Position numbers and translations under genes: made by a program. DNA of 64,000 nt, taken from positions 62,001 to 126,000 of the forward strand of contig JADKFV010000049.1 of the NCBI GenBank assembly GCA_016717325.1. Direction: 5' to 3'. Below the pieces are notes generated by a model. The model saw only the letters and a list, made by a program, of their open reading frames with translations. It was not told the DNA's origin and did not search any database. Source of the stretch: Bacteroidota bacterium (GTDB lineage: Bacteria; Bacteroidota; Bacteroidia; AKYH767-A; OLB10). Below, piece after piece: positions 17,398 to 25,865 of this stretch (the stretch's first letter is position 1; each line of letters starts with the position of its first letter).

Positions 17398-17904
17398 ATG
17401 GAAACACCATTTATAAATAGAGTTGCCGAAAGTGGCATATTGACCATCGACTTAAAAGAATATTATGTTCCCGGTAAGAGAATTTTGTATGATTTAAAAG
17501 ACAATTTGTACGAAGGATTGATACTTCGTGAAAAGGATTTTCGTGCATTTTTAAAATCGAATGACTGGACAAAATATACGAGCCAATATGTTGCCATTAC
17601 TTGTACTGCCGATGCCATCATTCCTCAATGGGCTTATATGTTATTGAACGCTGCACTGCAACCTTATGCCGCACGAGTAATTGTGGGCGATTTACAAACA
17701 TTGGAAACAGTATTAATATTAGATTCGTTACAAAAAATAAATGTAGAAACTTTTCGCGATAAGCGTGTGGTGATAAAAGGTTGTGGCGATGTAGAAATTC
17801 CACCATCAGCATTTGGTGCCATTACAAGTTTACTCATGCCCTTTGCGCAAAGTATTATGTATGGCGAACCCTGCAGCACTGTGCCTGTTTATAAACGGAA
17901 ATAA
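17398..17904 (+). CDS. DUF2480 family protein
   Basis: A 168-residue cytoplasmic protein matching the Bacteroidota DUF2480 family (EYYVPGKRILYDLKDNLYEG, then a central QYVAITCTADAIIPQWAYML and the end GCGDVEIPPSAFGAITSLLMP). Function is not known. Family members are commonly found beside SUF Fe-S assembly genes, as here downstream of sufE and DUF59, which suggests a link to cluster assembly. Two cysteines (Cys about 64 and about 126) could be relevant. The tandem 25-bp repeats occupy its promoter region. Confidence 0.85.
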   Translation: METPFINRVAESGILTIDLKEYYVPGKRILYDLKDNLYEGLILREKDFRAFLKSNDWTKYTSQYVAITCTADAIIPQWAYMLLNAALQPYAARVIVGDLQTLETVLILDSLQKINVETFRDKRVVIKGCGDVEIPPSAFGAITSLLMPFAQSIMYGEPCSTVPVYKRK

Positions 17905-18057
17905 GTGTTTAAGTTAGTTCATATTCTATGAGTATTATAATGATGGAAACTATTGAATTGCCATGAATGTGCTTTCCTCTTTTTAAGTGAGTAATTTCAA
18001 CTTAGGAGTCACAAATTTTTACATTCAATAAATTATTATATTTGTAAAAAAATAGAA

Positions 18058-18447
18058 ATGGGACTTGTTACTACGGAAATAAAACTGTCGAACCCCAAAA
18101 TAAATCTTGAGCCACTAGTAGTTGAATGTTTGGTTGACAGCGGTGCTTTGCATTTATGCATCCCCGAAACTTTGGCTATTCAATTGAAATTGGAAGAACA
18201 CGAAAAACGACCTGTTACATTGGCAAATGGCAGCACACATTTAGTGTCTTATGTTGGCCCCATAAAAATTGATTGGCACAATCGTATTTCATTTGCCGGA
18301 GCTATGGTTATGGGCAACCAGGTTCTATTGGGAGCCATTCCAATGGAGGATATGGATGTGATGATTCATCCGGCTACTCGGACAATGATTGCCAACCCTC
18401 AGCATCCAAACATTCCAGCCAGTGTTGCTATGGGTGAAGGAAAATAA
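18058..18447 (+). CDS. Clan AA aspartic protease (retropepsin-like)
   Basis: A 129-residue protein with a single pepsin-type active-site motif: CLVDSGALHLCIP, with Asp27-Ser28-Gly29-Ala30 replacing the usual DTGA. A flap-like strand and the hydrophobic LLGAIPMEDMDVMI, which matches the psi-loop of retropepsin-like proteins, follow. Active enzymes of this size act as homodimers. No signal peptide, so cytoplasmic. A -7-like TATATTTG (18037-18044) ends 13 nt before the ATG, and a terminator follows at 18563. Substrate unknown. Confidence 0.85.
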   Translation: MGLVTTEIKLSNPKINLEPLVVECLVDSGALHLCIPETLAIQLKLEEHEKRPVTLANGSTHLVSYVGPIKIDWHNRISFAGAMVMGNQVLLGAIPMEDMDVMIHPATRTMIANPQHPNIPASVAMGEGK

Positions 18448-18562
18448 ATTTTATTTCAGTACAGCAAATTTCCATGGAGGTGTTTATTTTATTGAAAGAA
18501 TAGATTCAAAGGCAATTTTGTTTTCTTCAAAATTAGTAGTTATTAAATAATCAAATTTTATA

Positions 18563-18592
18563 AGAGCCATGAATTTGAACATGGCTCTTTTT
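18563..18592 (+). terminator. Rho-independent terminator after the aspartic protease gene
   Basis: Inverted repeat AGAGCCATG / CATGGCTCT (18563-18588, 8-nt loop) followed by T-rich sequence. It contains two in-frame ATG codons (18569 and 18581) that would otherwise be taken as the start of the next gene, so it argues for the later start at 18599. Confidence 0.85.
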
Positions 18593-18598
18593 ATTATT

Positions 18599-20098
18599 AT
18601 GAAAATATGCAAATTTATCATTTGGCTTTTGTTTGTTGGACAACTCCAAGCTCAGAAAGAAAACGCGGTTTGGGTGTTTGGCGATAGTGCTGGTATAGAT
18701 TTTAATAACTTGGCAAACCCAACTGCATTTTCAAGTGGTGGCGATGGCAGGGGTAACTGCACATCTATTGCCGACACAAGTGGCAACTTGCTTTTTTATG
18801 CTACAGAAAACTCAAACACCGATGCACTTATTTATAATAAAAATCATGCTCTTATGGCCAATACAGGTGGTATGCCATCTGATGGTTATTATGGTGGAAT
18901 GGTAATCGTACCTAAGCCTGATTCAGATAGTTTGTTTTATTTATTTTACAGGGGCAATCCTAATAATGTTGATACTTTTTATAGAGCGATAATTGACATG
19001 AGCCAAAACAATGGATTGGGAGCAGTAATAGAAAAAAACAAAGTAATACAACCTATCAGTTTTGCCGATTGTATGACGGCAGTTCAACATGGTAATGGAA
19101 GAGATTGGTGGTTAATAAATAAATATTTTACCTATCCATTTACACATCATAATCGTTTTTTTACCTATTTAATAAAACCTGATACAATCATGCCTGCAAC
19201 CATTCAAGATTTTAATGATATGACTGATGGTTATTTTCAAAAAATATGTTGGCACCCTTCCTTTAACAAATTTATGCTTATAAGTATAGTAGGTTACATG
19301 GCTGAGTTTGACTTTGATAGATGCACAGGTGCAATTAGTTTGAACAGAATCATTTTCCCTGCGCAATTAAGTAACTACAATCGTATTTTTTGGGAAGGTG
19401 CATATTCGCCAAACGGCAATGTGTTTTACGTAAGTCGCAATAGTTATGGTGGCAATTTTGGCAATTATAACTACTTGCTTCAATATGATTTAACTGCAAC
19501 CAATATACTTGCAAGTTGCGATACTTTAAATTACACAACATACCCGCATGAGGACTGCGGTGCTGTGCGTCTTGCGCCCGATGGCAAAATATATTATGCA
19601 CACGCATATCTTTCTACAAGTGCAATAAGTTATCCTTACCAAGATACCATGCGCAACTACATAAACGAAAACCTCGGAGTAGTAAATAATCCTGATGTGG
19701 TTGGTGCGGGTTGCAATTTTGCCCCTTTCAGTTTTCACCTTGGAGGTAAACGTACTTACTGGGGTTTGCCAAATAATCCGGATTATAGTTTGGGGCGGTT
19801 GGTTGGGAGTCCTTGTGATACGCTGCAGTGGTCGAGCAGCCCCCCCGCCCCCCAAAGGGGGGAGTTAATACGGCTTTCGCCTAATCCATTTTCCTCAAAA
19901 ATAAATATTGAGTTGATTGATTTTAAAAATGAAAACTGGCAGTTGAAAATATTTGATGCGATGGGTAAAGAAATTTTGTTTCAAAAAATTACAAAAGAAA
20001 AAACAGAAATAGATTTGCGAAAAATAAATAATGGAATGTACTATGTGATGGTGTATGATGGAAAGAATATATTTACACGGAAAATAATAAAGGAATGA
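18599..20098 (+). CDS. Secreted protein with T9SS type A sorting domain
   Basis: About 499 residues from the ATG at 18599, which gives a clean signal peptide (MKICKFIIWLLFVGQLQA, then Q). An earlier in-frame ATG at 18569 lies in the terminator hairpin of the preceding gene and would disrupt the signal peptide. The body (VWVFGDSAGIDFNN, GNLLFYATENS, RLAPDGKIYYAH) has the repeated beta-sheet look of propeller-like surface proteins of Bacteroidota. The last 75 residues form a T9SS domain (RLSPNPFSSKINIEL to KIIKE). The linker before it carries a GC-rich palindrome at 19838-19867. Confidence 0.82.
   Translation: MKICKFIIWLLFVGQLQAQKENAVWVFGDSAGIDFNNLANPTAFSSGGDGRGNCTSIADTSGNLLFYATENSNTDALIYNKNHALMANTGGMPSDGYYGGMVIVPKPDSDSLFYLFYRGNPNNVDTFYRAIIDMSQNNGLGAVIEKNKVIQPISFADCMTAVQHGNGRDWWLINKYFTYPFTHHNRFFTYLIKPDTIMPATIQDFNDMTDGYFQKICWHPSFNKFMLISIVGYMAEFDFDRCTGAISLNRIIFPAQLSNYNRIFWEGAYSPNGNVFYVSRNSYGGNFGNYNYLLQYDLTATNILASCDTLNYTTYPHEDCGAVRLAPDGKIYYAHAYLSTSAISYPYQDTMRNYINENLGVVNNPDVVGAGCNFAPFSFHLGGKRTYWGLPNNPDYSLGRLVGSPCDTLQWSSSPPAPQRGELIRLSPNPFSSKINIELIDFKNENWQLKIFDAMGKEILFQKITKEKTEIDLRKINNGMYYVMVYDGKNIFTRKIIKE
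19838..19867 (+). repeat. CCCCCC-AAA-GGGGGG palindrome inside a coding region
   Basis: CCCCCCAAAGGGGGG (19848-19862) preceded by a further C-rich stretch, in frame as SSPPAPQRGEL just before the T9SS sorting domain. It is very unlike the AT-rich surrounding sequence. It looks like a dispersed intergenic repeat that has entered a tolerant interdomain linker. Confidence 0.75.
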
Positions 20099-20198
20099 AA
20101 AAAATACGGCCAGCGCTCAATCGTAACCCTGAAGGATGCCAAAGTATCGTATAAAAGAAAATTTTGTTAGTACTTATGGCTGACTACCTTTAGGCATG

Positions 20199-20235
20199 CC
20201 CCGGCCTTAGTGTCGGTGGGTTCGGGGTGCAAAGT
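20199..20235. repeat. Dispersed palindromic repeat, family C
   Basis: GCCCCGGCCTTAGTGTCGG, an imperfect palindrome related to the cleaner copy GCCCCGACCGCAGTGTCGGG at about 39548-39567 and to the copy at about 12308-12330. Confidence 0.65.
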
Positions 20236-20281
20236 GCCGAATGAAACTTAAAATTCTTAAATCAAAATAAAACAAAAAAAT

Positions 20282-20668
20282 ATGATGAACACTTTTAAAT
20301 TCCACACAGCGGGGAAAAACCTCCTCCTCTTAATTCTCCTTTTTGTATCCTCTTTGGCGATACAAAAAGTAAATGCACAAGCATGCAACTTGCCAATAAT
20401 GAATATGCACACAGTGTATATTTTCACAACAAAAACAAACCACACTATGGAAGAAGTGATGGGCGCAAAATTGAATCCTATGCTTTTTAATTTTGTGTTT
20501 GTAAAAACAGAAGACAAACTTTTGGAAATAAAAAAACTGGCAACAGAAAATAAATTAACAAGTACCGTGTTCGTTTTTTTTAGTAACGGTAAGGCTATAC
20601 GTTATTGTAACGAAAATGAATTTGTTAATGCAATAGAGAATAAAGTTGAATTGAGGATAGAGGAATAG
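20282..20668 (+). CDS. Small exported protein of unknown function
   Basis: 128 residues. The N-terminus is a signal peptide (KNLLLLILLFVSSLAIQKVNA, cleavage near QA at about residue 35). The mature part of about 93 residues alternates strands and helices (VYIFTTKTNH, FNFVFVKTEDKLLEIKKL, TSTVFVFFSNGKAIRY), which resembles a thioredoxin-like fold but lacks a CxxC. No family is recognised. There are two adjacent ATG codons (20282, 20285); either could start. Stand-alone gene before rfbB. Confidence 0.6.
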   Translation: MMNTFKFHTAGKNLLLLILLFVSSLAIQKVNAQACNLPIMNMHTVYIFTTKTNHTMEEVMGAKLNPMLFNFVFVKTEDKLLEIKKLATENKLTSTVFVFFSNGKAIRYCNENEFVNAIENKVELRIEE

Positions 20669-20861
20669 CGTTTTTAGTTTTGTGTTATATGTTCTATGTC
20701 TTTTGCTTTAGTAAAAACTCCTTTTCATAAAATTTTGTTGCCATGAATTATAATAAATCAATGAGCCACAAGCATGGTCAATTACTGTAGCCTTGGCTAA
20801 CTGAATTAAATTTTTTGTTTGCATAACTTTCAGTTTATTTGTGCATTACTCAAAAAAATAA

Positions 20862-21947
20862 ATGCAAAACAAGCAATCGATATTAATAACAGGCGGTGCC
20901 GGATTTATTGGCAGTCATGTTGTACGCAGGTTTGTAAATAATTTTCCTAACATAATGATTTATAACCTCGATAAACTTACTTATGCGGGAAATCTCGAAA
21001 ACCTGAAAGATATAGAACATGCCGCAAACTATAAGTTTATAAAAGGTGATATTACCGATACAACTTTTATCAATAAAATTTTTGCAGAATATAAATTTGA
21101 CGCGGTGATACACCTTGCTGCCGAATCGCATGTTGACCGAAGCATTACAAGTCCCATGGATTTTGTAATGACAAATATTGTTGGCACCGTGAACTTATTG
21201 AACGCAGCAAAAACTTTGTGGAGTAACAATCCCATCGATGATAAAAATACAAATTCTGTTCGCAGAATATTTTATCACATATCCACCGATGAAGTATATG
21301 GCACACTGGGCAGTACAGGACATTTTTCCGAGCAAACTCCTTACGACCCTCACAGTCCTTATTCGGCATCTAAAGCGGGCAGCGACCACCTTGTGCGTGC
21401 TTATTACGATACATACAAAATGCCTGTGGTGATAAGTAACTGTAGCAATAATTATGGGTCGCATCACTTTCCCGAAAAATTAATTCCTCTTGCCATTAAC
21501 AATATTAAAAATAATAAACCTGTACCAGTATACGGTGCCGGCCTCAATGTGCGCGATTGGTTGTGGGTAAACGACCACGCTTCGGCCATCGAAACTATTT
21601 TTACAAAAGGCGTGATAGGTGAAACTTATAATATTGGTGGCAACAACGAATGGAAAAACATAGACCTCATTCATTTGCTGTGCGAAATTATGGACACAAA
21701 ACTTAATCGTGAAAAGGGAGAATCGGCTAAGCTTATCACATTTGTAAAAGACCGCGCAGGTCACGATTTGCGTTATGCCATTGATGCTACAAAACTTAAA
21801 AACGAACTGGGGTGGTCGCCATCCATCACTTTCGAAGAAGGGCTGGCACTCACTGTGGACTGGTATTTGCATAACGAAGAATGGCTCAAACATGTTACTT
21901 CGGGCGAGTATTTAAAATACTACCAGGGCCAGTACGAGCAACGATAA
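20862..21947 (+). CDS. rfbB: dTDP-glucose 4,6-dehydratase
   Basis: A 361-residue extended SDR that makes dTDP-4-keto-6-deoxy-glucose, the entry to rhamnose and other deoxysugars of surface polysaccharides. NAD site TGGAGFIGSHV (residues 10-20). HISTDEVYGTLG contains the Thr-Asp-Glu active site, and YSASKAGSDHLVRAY contains the Tyr-Lys pair. NCSNNYGSHHFPEKLIPL and VRDWLWVNDHASAI are specific RfbB signatures. It is the first gene of a group with a WbpP-like epimerase and a PHP phosphatase, so a capsule/O-antigen role is likely; rfbA, C and D are not nearby. Confidence 0.95.
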   Translation: MQNKQSILITGGAGFIGSHVVRRFVNNFPNIMIYNLDKLTYAGNLENLKDIEHAANYKFIKGDITDTTFINKIFAEYKFDAVIHLAAESHVDRSITSPMDFVMTNIVGTVNLLNAAKTLWSNNPIDDKNTNSVRRIFYHISTDEVYGTLGSTGHFSEQTPYDPHSPYSASKAGSDHLVRAYYDTYKMPVVISNCSNNYGSHHFPEKLIPLAINNIKNNKPVPVYGAGLNVRDWLWVNDHASAIETIFTKGVIGETYNIGGNNEWKNIDLIHLLCEIMDTKLNREKGESAKLITFVKDRAGHDLRYAIDATKLKNELGWSPSITFEEGLALTVDWYLHNEEWLKHVTSGEYLKYYQGQYEQR

Positions 21948-21974
21948 TTTTATTTCGCAAAACAGTATTCATTT

Positions 21975-22976
21975 ATGTCATCCATTTATACCGAAATCTT
22001 TCATACACCTGAACTGAAAAATAAAAACATTTTAGTTACAGGTGGTGCAGGTTTTATAGGCTCCAATATTGTAGAATATCTTTTGCAACACGGAGTAAAA
22101 AAAGTGCGTGTGCTCGACAATCTTTCCAATGGTTTTATGAAAAATGTTGATATTTTTAAATCGAACCCAAACTACGAATTTATAAATGGCGATATTACAA
22201 ACTATGATGATTGTGTGCGGGCATGCGATGGAATCGATATTATAACACATCAGGCTGCATTAGGTTCGGTGCCGCGTTCCATACAATTTCCATTGGCTAC
22301 ACATGCAGCAAATGCAACGGGTTTTATAAATATGATAAATGCCGCCCGCGAAAATAATGTTGCCCGCTTTGTGTATGCAAGTTCCTCTTCGGTGTATGGC
22401 GATAGTTTGGCATCGCCCAAGCACGAGAAAGATTTAGGCACTCCACTTTCGCCTTATGCAGTTTCGAAATTGACAAATGAACTGTATGGAAATATTTTTG
22501 GCCTCACTTATAAAATAGAAGTAGTGGGGTTGCGCTATTTTAATGTGTTTGGCCCAAGACAAGACCCTAATGGTCCTTATGCAGCTGCCATACCAATTTT
22601 TATGAATGGCTTGCTCAACAACACAGACGTATACATAAACGGTGATGGCAGCAACACACGCGACTTTACTTTTGTAGCCAACGCTGTGCAGGCAAATATT
22701 TGTGCCATGTGTACCACACACAATGATGCATTTAATAAAGTGTACAACATTGCCTTTGGTAGTGCCACTTCACTGAATGAATTGTACCAAGTTTTGCAAA
22801 AGGTGTCGCAAAATAATATGCCGGCAAACTATCGTGACGAACGTCCCGGAGATATAAAAAATTCGTTGGCCGATATTTCTTTGGCCAAAAAAAATCTATC
22901 ATACAATCCAAAAGTTGCCATAGACGAAGGTTTGCAGATTACTTACAACTGGTTTAAAGAAACTTTTGGTAAATGA
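21975..22976 (+). CDS. UDP-N-acetylhexosamine C4-epimerase-like SDR (WbpP/TviC type)
   Basis: A 333-residue extended SDR. NAD motif TGGAGFIGSNIVEYL lies at about residues 22-36. The WbpP-specific stretch LGSVPRSIQFPLATHAANAT, the Tyr-Lys pair in SPYAVSKLTNELYG and YFNVFGPRQDPNGPYAAAIP all match UDP-GlcNAc(A)/GalNAc(A) 4-epimerases rather than GalE. It is 27 bp downstream of rfbB and probably cotranscribed. Its product would be a precursor for surface polysaccharide. The exact substrate (free sugar or uronate) cannot be settled by eye. Confidence 0.85.
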   Translation: MSSIYTEIFHTPELKNKNILVTGGAGFIGSNIVEYLLQHGVKKVRVLDNLSNGFMKNVDIFKSNPNYEFINGDITNYDDCVRACDGIDIITHQAALGSVPRSIQFPLATHAANATGFINMINAARENNVARFVYASSSSVYGDSLASPKHEKDLGTPLSPYAVSKLTNELYGNIFGLTYKIEVVGLRYFNVFGPRQDPNGPYAAAIPIFMNGLLNNTDVYINGDGSNTRDFTFVANAVQANICAMCTTHNDAFNKVYNIAFGSATSLNELYQVLQKVSQNNMPANYRDERPGDIKNSLADISLAKKNLSYNPKVAIDEGLQITYNWFKETFGK

Positions 22977-23034
22977 TTTTATGGTTTGTTTAAATCTGTA
23001 AATTCGCCAACTCTCTTCTACCAAAAATTATCAA

Positions 23035-23781
23035 GTGGGATTTTTTACAAATATTTTCAAACAAAAAGAACCTCCGGCATTGTTGGATTTCTCTTCCATC
23101 AAAACGGATATACATTCACATTTGATACCAGGCATCGATGACGGTGCAAAAACAATGGATGAATCTATTGAGCTTATAAAAGTTCAATACGAATTGGGCA
23201 TCCGCAATTTTGTAACCACACCTCATATCATGAGCGATTTTTTTAAAAACACTCCCGAAATTATTCTTGGTGGATTGAATGAATTGCGAATTGTTCTTAA
23301 GCAAGAAAATATCGATGTAACTATAAATGCTGCTGCTGAATATTATCTCGATGAAGGTTTTGTACATAAACTCGACCACGAAAAATTGCTCACCATTGGT
23401 GACAATTATTTACTGTTCGAAATATCTTACATCAATCCGCCCGATAACCTGCGGGATGTAATTTTCAAAATACAAACCAACGGCTACAAGCCAATATTAG
23501 CGCACCCCGAGCGGTATCCTTTTTACTACAAGCATTTCGATGAGTACAAACGCATTCGCGATTCGGGAGTGTTGTTGCAAATAAATTTCAACTCGCTTGC
23601 GGGATATTATGGAATAGAAGCAAAAAAAATTGCTGAACAACTTATTGATGAAAAAATGGTAGACCTCATAGGCAGCGATATGCACCACTCACGCCATGCA
23701 CATTGTATGCGTAAAGTGTGCAGCGAAAAATATTTTTATAAAGTGGCCGAAATGAATTTGCTCAACAAAACCTTATATTAA
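23035..23781 (+). CDS. CpsB/YwqE-like PHP-domain tyrosine-protein phosphatase
   Basis: A 248-residue metal-dependent phosphatase of the PHP fold. DIHSHLIPGIDDGAKT (residues 25-40) carries the first metal ligands; TTPH, EYY, ILAHPERY and GSDMHHSRH supply the rest, as in CpsB. Such enzymes dephosphorylate the tyrosine kinases that control capsule export. The start is a GTG at 23035: an upstream ATG at 22981 is closed by a stop, and the GTG gives the usual short leader to the PHP motif. Position behind rfbB and the epimerase agrees with polysaccharide control. No tyrosine kinase gene is in the window. Confidence 0.87.
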   Translation: MGFFTNIFKQKEPPALLDFSSIKTDIHSHLIPGIDDGAKTMDESIELIKVQYELGIRNFVTTPHIMSDFFKNTPEIILGGLNELRIVLKQENIDVTINAAAEYYLDEGFVHKLDHEKLLTIGDNYLLFEISYINPPDNLRDVIFKIQTNGYKPILAHPERYPFYYKHFDEYKRIRDSGVLLQINFNSLAGYYGIEAKKIAEQLIDEKMVDLIGSDMHHSRHAHCMRKVCSEKYFYKVAEMNLLNKTLY

Positions 23782-23793
23782 TTTTTATAATTT

Positions 23794-24570
23794 ATGTCTT
23801 CAATATTATTTTCAATAAAGGATGGTGTAGGAATAATTACGCTTAACCGTCCCGATGTGCTGAACAGTTTTAATAAAGAAATGGCATTGGCCATGCAACA
23901 TGCCCTCGATACCTGCGCTAACGATAACAGTATACGTTGTATATTTATTACCGGTGCTGGCAGAGCATTTTGTGCCGGGCAAGATTTAGCCGAAGCTATT
24001 GCGGCAGATGGGCCAGCATTGCAAAGCATAGTGAAAGACCACTACAACCCAATAATAGAGCGCATTCGCACAATAGAAAAACCAATAGTGTGTGGTGTGA
24101 ATGGTGTGGCTGCCGGTGCCGGTGCCAACATTGCATTGGCTTGTGATATAACTATCGCTGCAACAAATGCGTCATTCATTCAGGCGTTTAGCAAAATAGG
24201 ATTGATACCCGATAGTAGTGGCACATTCACCCTGCCCCGATTGATAGGCATGCAACGTGCAACTGCATACATGATGCTTGGCGATAAAATATCGGCCGAA
24301 CAAGCGCAACAAATTGGAATGATATATAAAGTGTGTACTGCTGAAACATTTGCCGATGAAGCCATGACAATTGCAACACAATTAGCTACCATGCCCACTC
24401 TTGCGCTTGGACTTACAAAACGAGCTCTCAATGCTTCGCTAACAAATAATTTACAACAACAGCTTGCTCTCGAAGAACCCCTACAAACTCCAGCCGGTAA
24501 ATCGCACGATTACAATGAAGGAGTAAATGCATTTCTCGAAAAAAAGAGTCCATTGTTTATTGGTAATTGA
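23794..24570 (+). CDS. Enoyl-CoA hydratase/isomerase (PaaG-like)
   Basis: A 258-residue crotonase-fold enzyme. The oxyanion hole is formed by the FCAGQDLAEA and GVAAGAGANIALACD segments. The catalytic region SKIGLIPDSSGTFTLPRLIG matches PaaG-type isomerases, which have Asp in this loop, more than classical hydratases with Glu. It starts 13 bp after the phosphatase gene, but its metabolic role looks unrelated to polysaccharide. Role in phenylacetate breakdown is possible; no other paa genes are nearby. Confidence 0.85.
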   Translation: MSSILFSIKDGVGIITLNRPDVLNSFNKEMALAMQHALDTCANDNSIRCIFITGAGRAFCAGQDLAEAIAADGPALQSIVKDHYNPIIERIRTIEKPIVCGVNGVAAGAGANIALACDITIAATNASFIQAFSKIGLIPDSSGTFTLPRLIGMQRATAYMMLGDKISAEQAQQIGMIYKVCTAETFADEAMTIATQLATMPTLALGLTKRALNASLTNNLQQQLALEEPLQTPAGKSHDYNEGVNAFLEKKSPLFIGN

Positions 24571-24790
24571 GTTATTGGTTATTTAGTTATTGGTTATCGA
24601 AGATAGGCATTCGTCATTTTAATACTGTTCATTGTGAGGATAGTCATTGGTCATTGTGAGGATTGTCATTGGTCATTGTCCATAGTCCATAGTCATTGGT
24701 CATTGTGAGGATTGTCATTGGCCATTGAGAGGATAGTTATTAGTCATTGAGAATTGTCATTGGTCATTTGCCGCAAACGTCATGGCGAAT
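24571..24790. repeat. GTCATTG-rich degenerate repeats, family D
   Basis: Many variants of GGTCATTGTGAGGATTGTCATTG in tandem, like the tract after tyrS (2716-2830). Together with the next entry it fills the 417-bp convergent gap between the hydratase and ABC ATPase genes. Confidence 0.75.
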
Positions 24791-24883
24791 TGTCACAGTG
24801 AGTATTCTCGAACTGCGAAGCAATCCCTAACAATCATTGCCCATTTTTCATTTTCAATTGCTAATTTTTAATTTCTCTGTCAT

Positions 24884-24945
24884 TGTTCATTGCGCGCCAG
24901 CCATTGTTTGTGTCTTCACAAACAATCTCTTGCATCATTCTTAAT
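24884..24945. repeat. Dispersed hairpin repeat, family B (single inverted copy)
   Basis: GCGCGCCAGCCATTGTTTG then TGTCTTCACAAACAATCTCT and TGCAT. It is the reverse complement of the two tandem copies at 51994-52139. The arms ATTGTTTGTG and CACAAACAAT form an internal hairpin. Confidence 0.75.
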
Positions 24946-24987
24946 TTTCAATTTTCTTTCCCATTCCTAATTTTCAATCTTTAATCC

Positions 24988-25653
24988 TCAATTTGAAACT
25001 TCCCCATCTATCAATCTTACAATTCTGTTTCCGTATTCAGCATTTTTTTCGGAGTGTGTAACTTGAATAATTGTAACACCATCTTCTTTATTGAGTTGAG
25101 AAAATAATTGCATAATTTCTTGGCCTTGCTTCGAGTTTAAATTTCCTGTGGGCTCATCGGCTAGAATAACTTTGGGTTTAGAAATCAATGCACGTGCAAT
25201 ACCAACCAATTGTTGTTGTCCGCCCGAAAGTTGAGAGGGAAATAAATCTTTCTTTCCTACAATATTAAATTTATCGAGCATGTCAGCAACCAACGATTTG
25301 CGTTCATCGCTTTTCACATCTTTGTATATTAATGGGGTTTCAATATTTTCGTAAACGGTGAGTTCATCAATTAAATGATAGGCCTGAAAAACAAAACCGA
25401 TATTATTCTTTGCCAGTTGCGAGCGCTGTTTTTCTTTTAACGTAAATACATTTTGGTCTTCGAAAAAATACTGACCGTCATCGGCCGAATCGAGCATACC
25501 AATTATTTGCAACAAAGTTGTTTTGCCCGAACCCGATGGTCCCATGATGGACACAAACTCTCCATTATTGATGTGTAAACTTACATTGGTAAGCACCATC
25601 GATTTGCTGCCGGATGTTTTGTACCAGCGTGAAATATTTTTTAATTGTATCAT
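24988..25653 (-). CDS. ABC transporter ATP-binding protein (LolD/MacB type)
   Basis: A 221-residue ATPase of the FtsE/LolD/MacB class that would power the neighbouring FtsX-like permeases. Walker A GPSGSGKTT, signature LSGGQQQLVGIARALI, Walker B VILADEPTGNL, D-loop NSKQG and the switch His in IQVTHSEKNA are all present. The signature motif is followed by LVG instead of the usual RVA/RVG. It is the last gene of the permease array in transcription order and is separated from it by repeats and a GxxExxY gene. It resembles the first ATPase (38760-39437) closely in length and motifs. Confidence 0.92.
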   Translation of the reverse strand: MIQLKNISRWYKTSGSKSMVLTNVSLHINNGEFVSIMGPSGSGKTTLLQIIGMLDSADDGQYFFEDQNVFTLKEKQRSQLAKNNIGFVFQAYHLIDELTVYENIETPLIYKDVKSDERKSLVADMLDKFNIVGKKDLFPSQLSGGQQQLVGIARALISKPKVILADEPTGNLNSKQGQEIMQLFSQLNKEDGVTIIQVTHSEKNAEYGNRIVRLIDGEVSN

Positions 25654-25677
25654 ATATTATTTTTTAAAATTCGTTTT

Positions 25678-25852
25678 TTGCCACAAAGGCGCAAAGGCAC
25701 AAAGTTTTTTGATTCAATTTTGTCACGAAGATATTTTGCCACAAAGGCACAAAGTTTTCTAATTCATTTTTTTCACGAAGGTGCAATGTTGAATTGCATT
25801 GTATTCCTTAGTGCCTTTGCGCCTTTGTGGCCAATTTGCATTTCCTTAGTGC
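25678..25852. repeat. CACAAAGGCGCAAAGGCAC repeat block, left flank of the GxxExxY gene
   Basis: Begins with TTGCCACAAAGGCGCAAAGG and ends with the inverted form GTGCCTTTGCGCCTTTGTGG near 25811-25831, with degenerate copies between. The end segment ATTCCTTAGTGCCTTTGCGC with flanks is nearly identical to that at about 26545-26590 on the other side of the gene, so the gene is bracketed by long direct repeats. Confidence 0.88.
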
Positions 25853-25865
25853 CAAGCTGTATCCT

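Noticed and set aside
18569..18598. ATG at 18569 as start of the T9SS gene
   Set aside because: It lies in the stem of a terminator hairpin, and the added residues spoil the signal peptide; 18599 is better.
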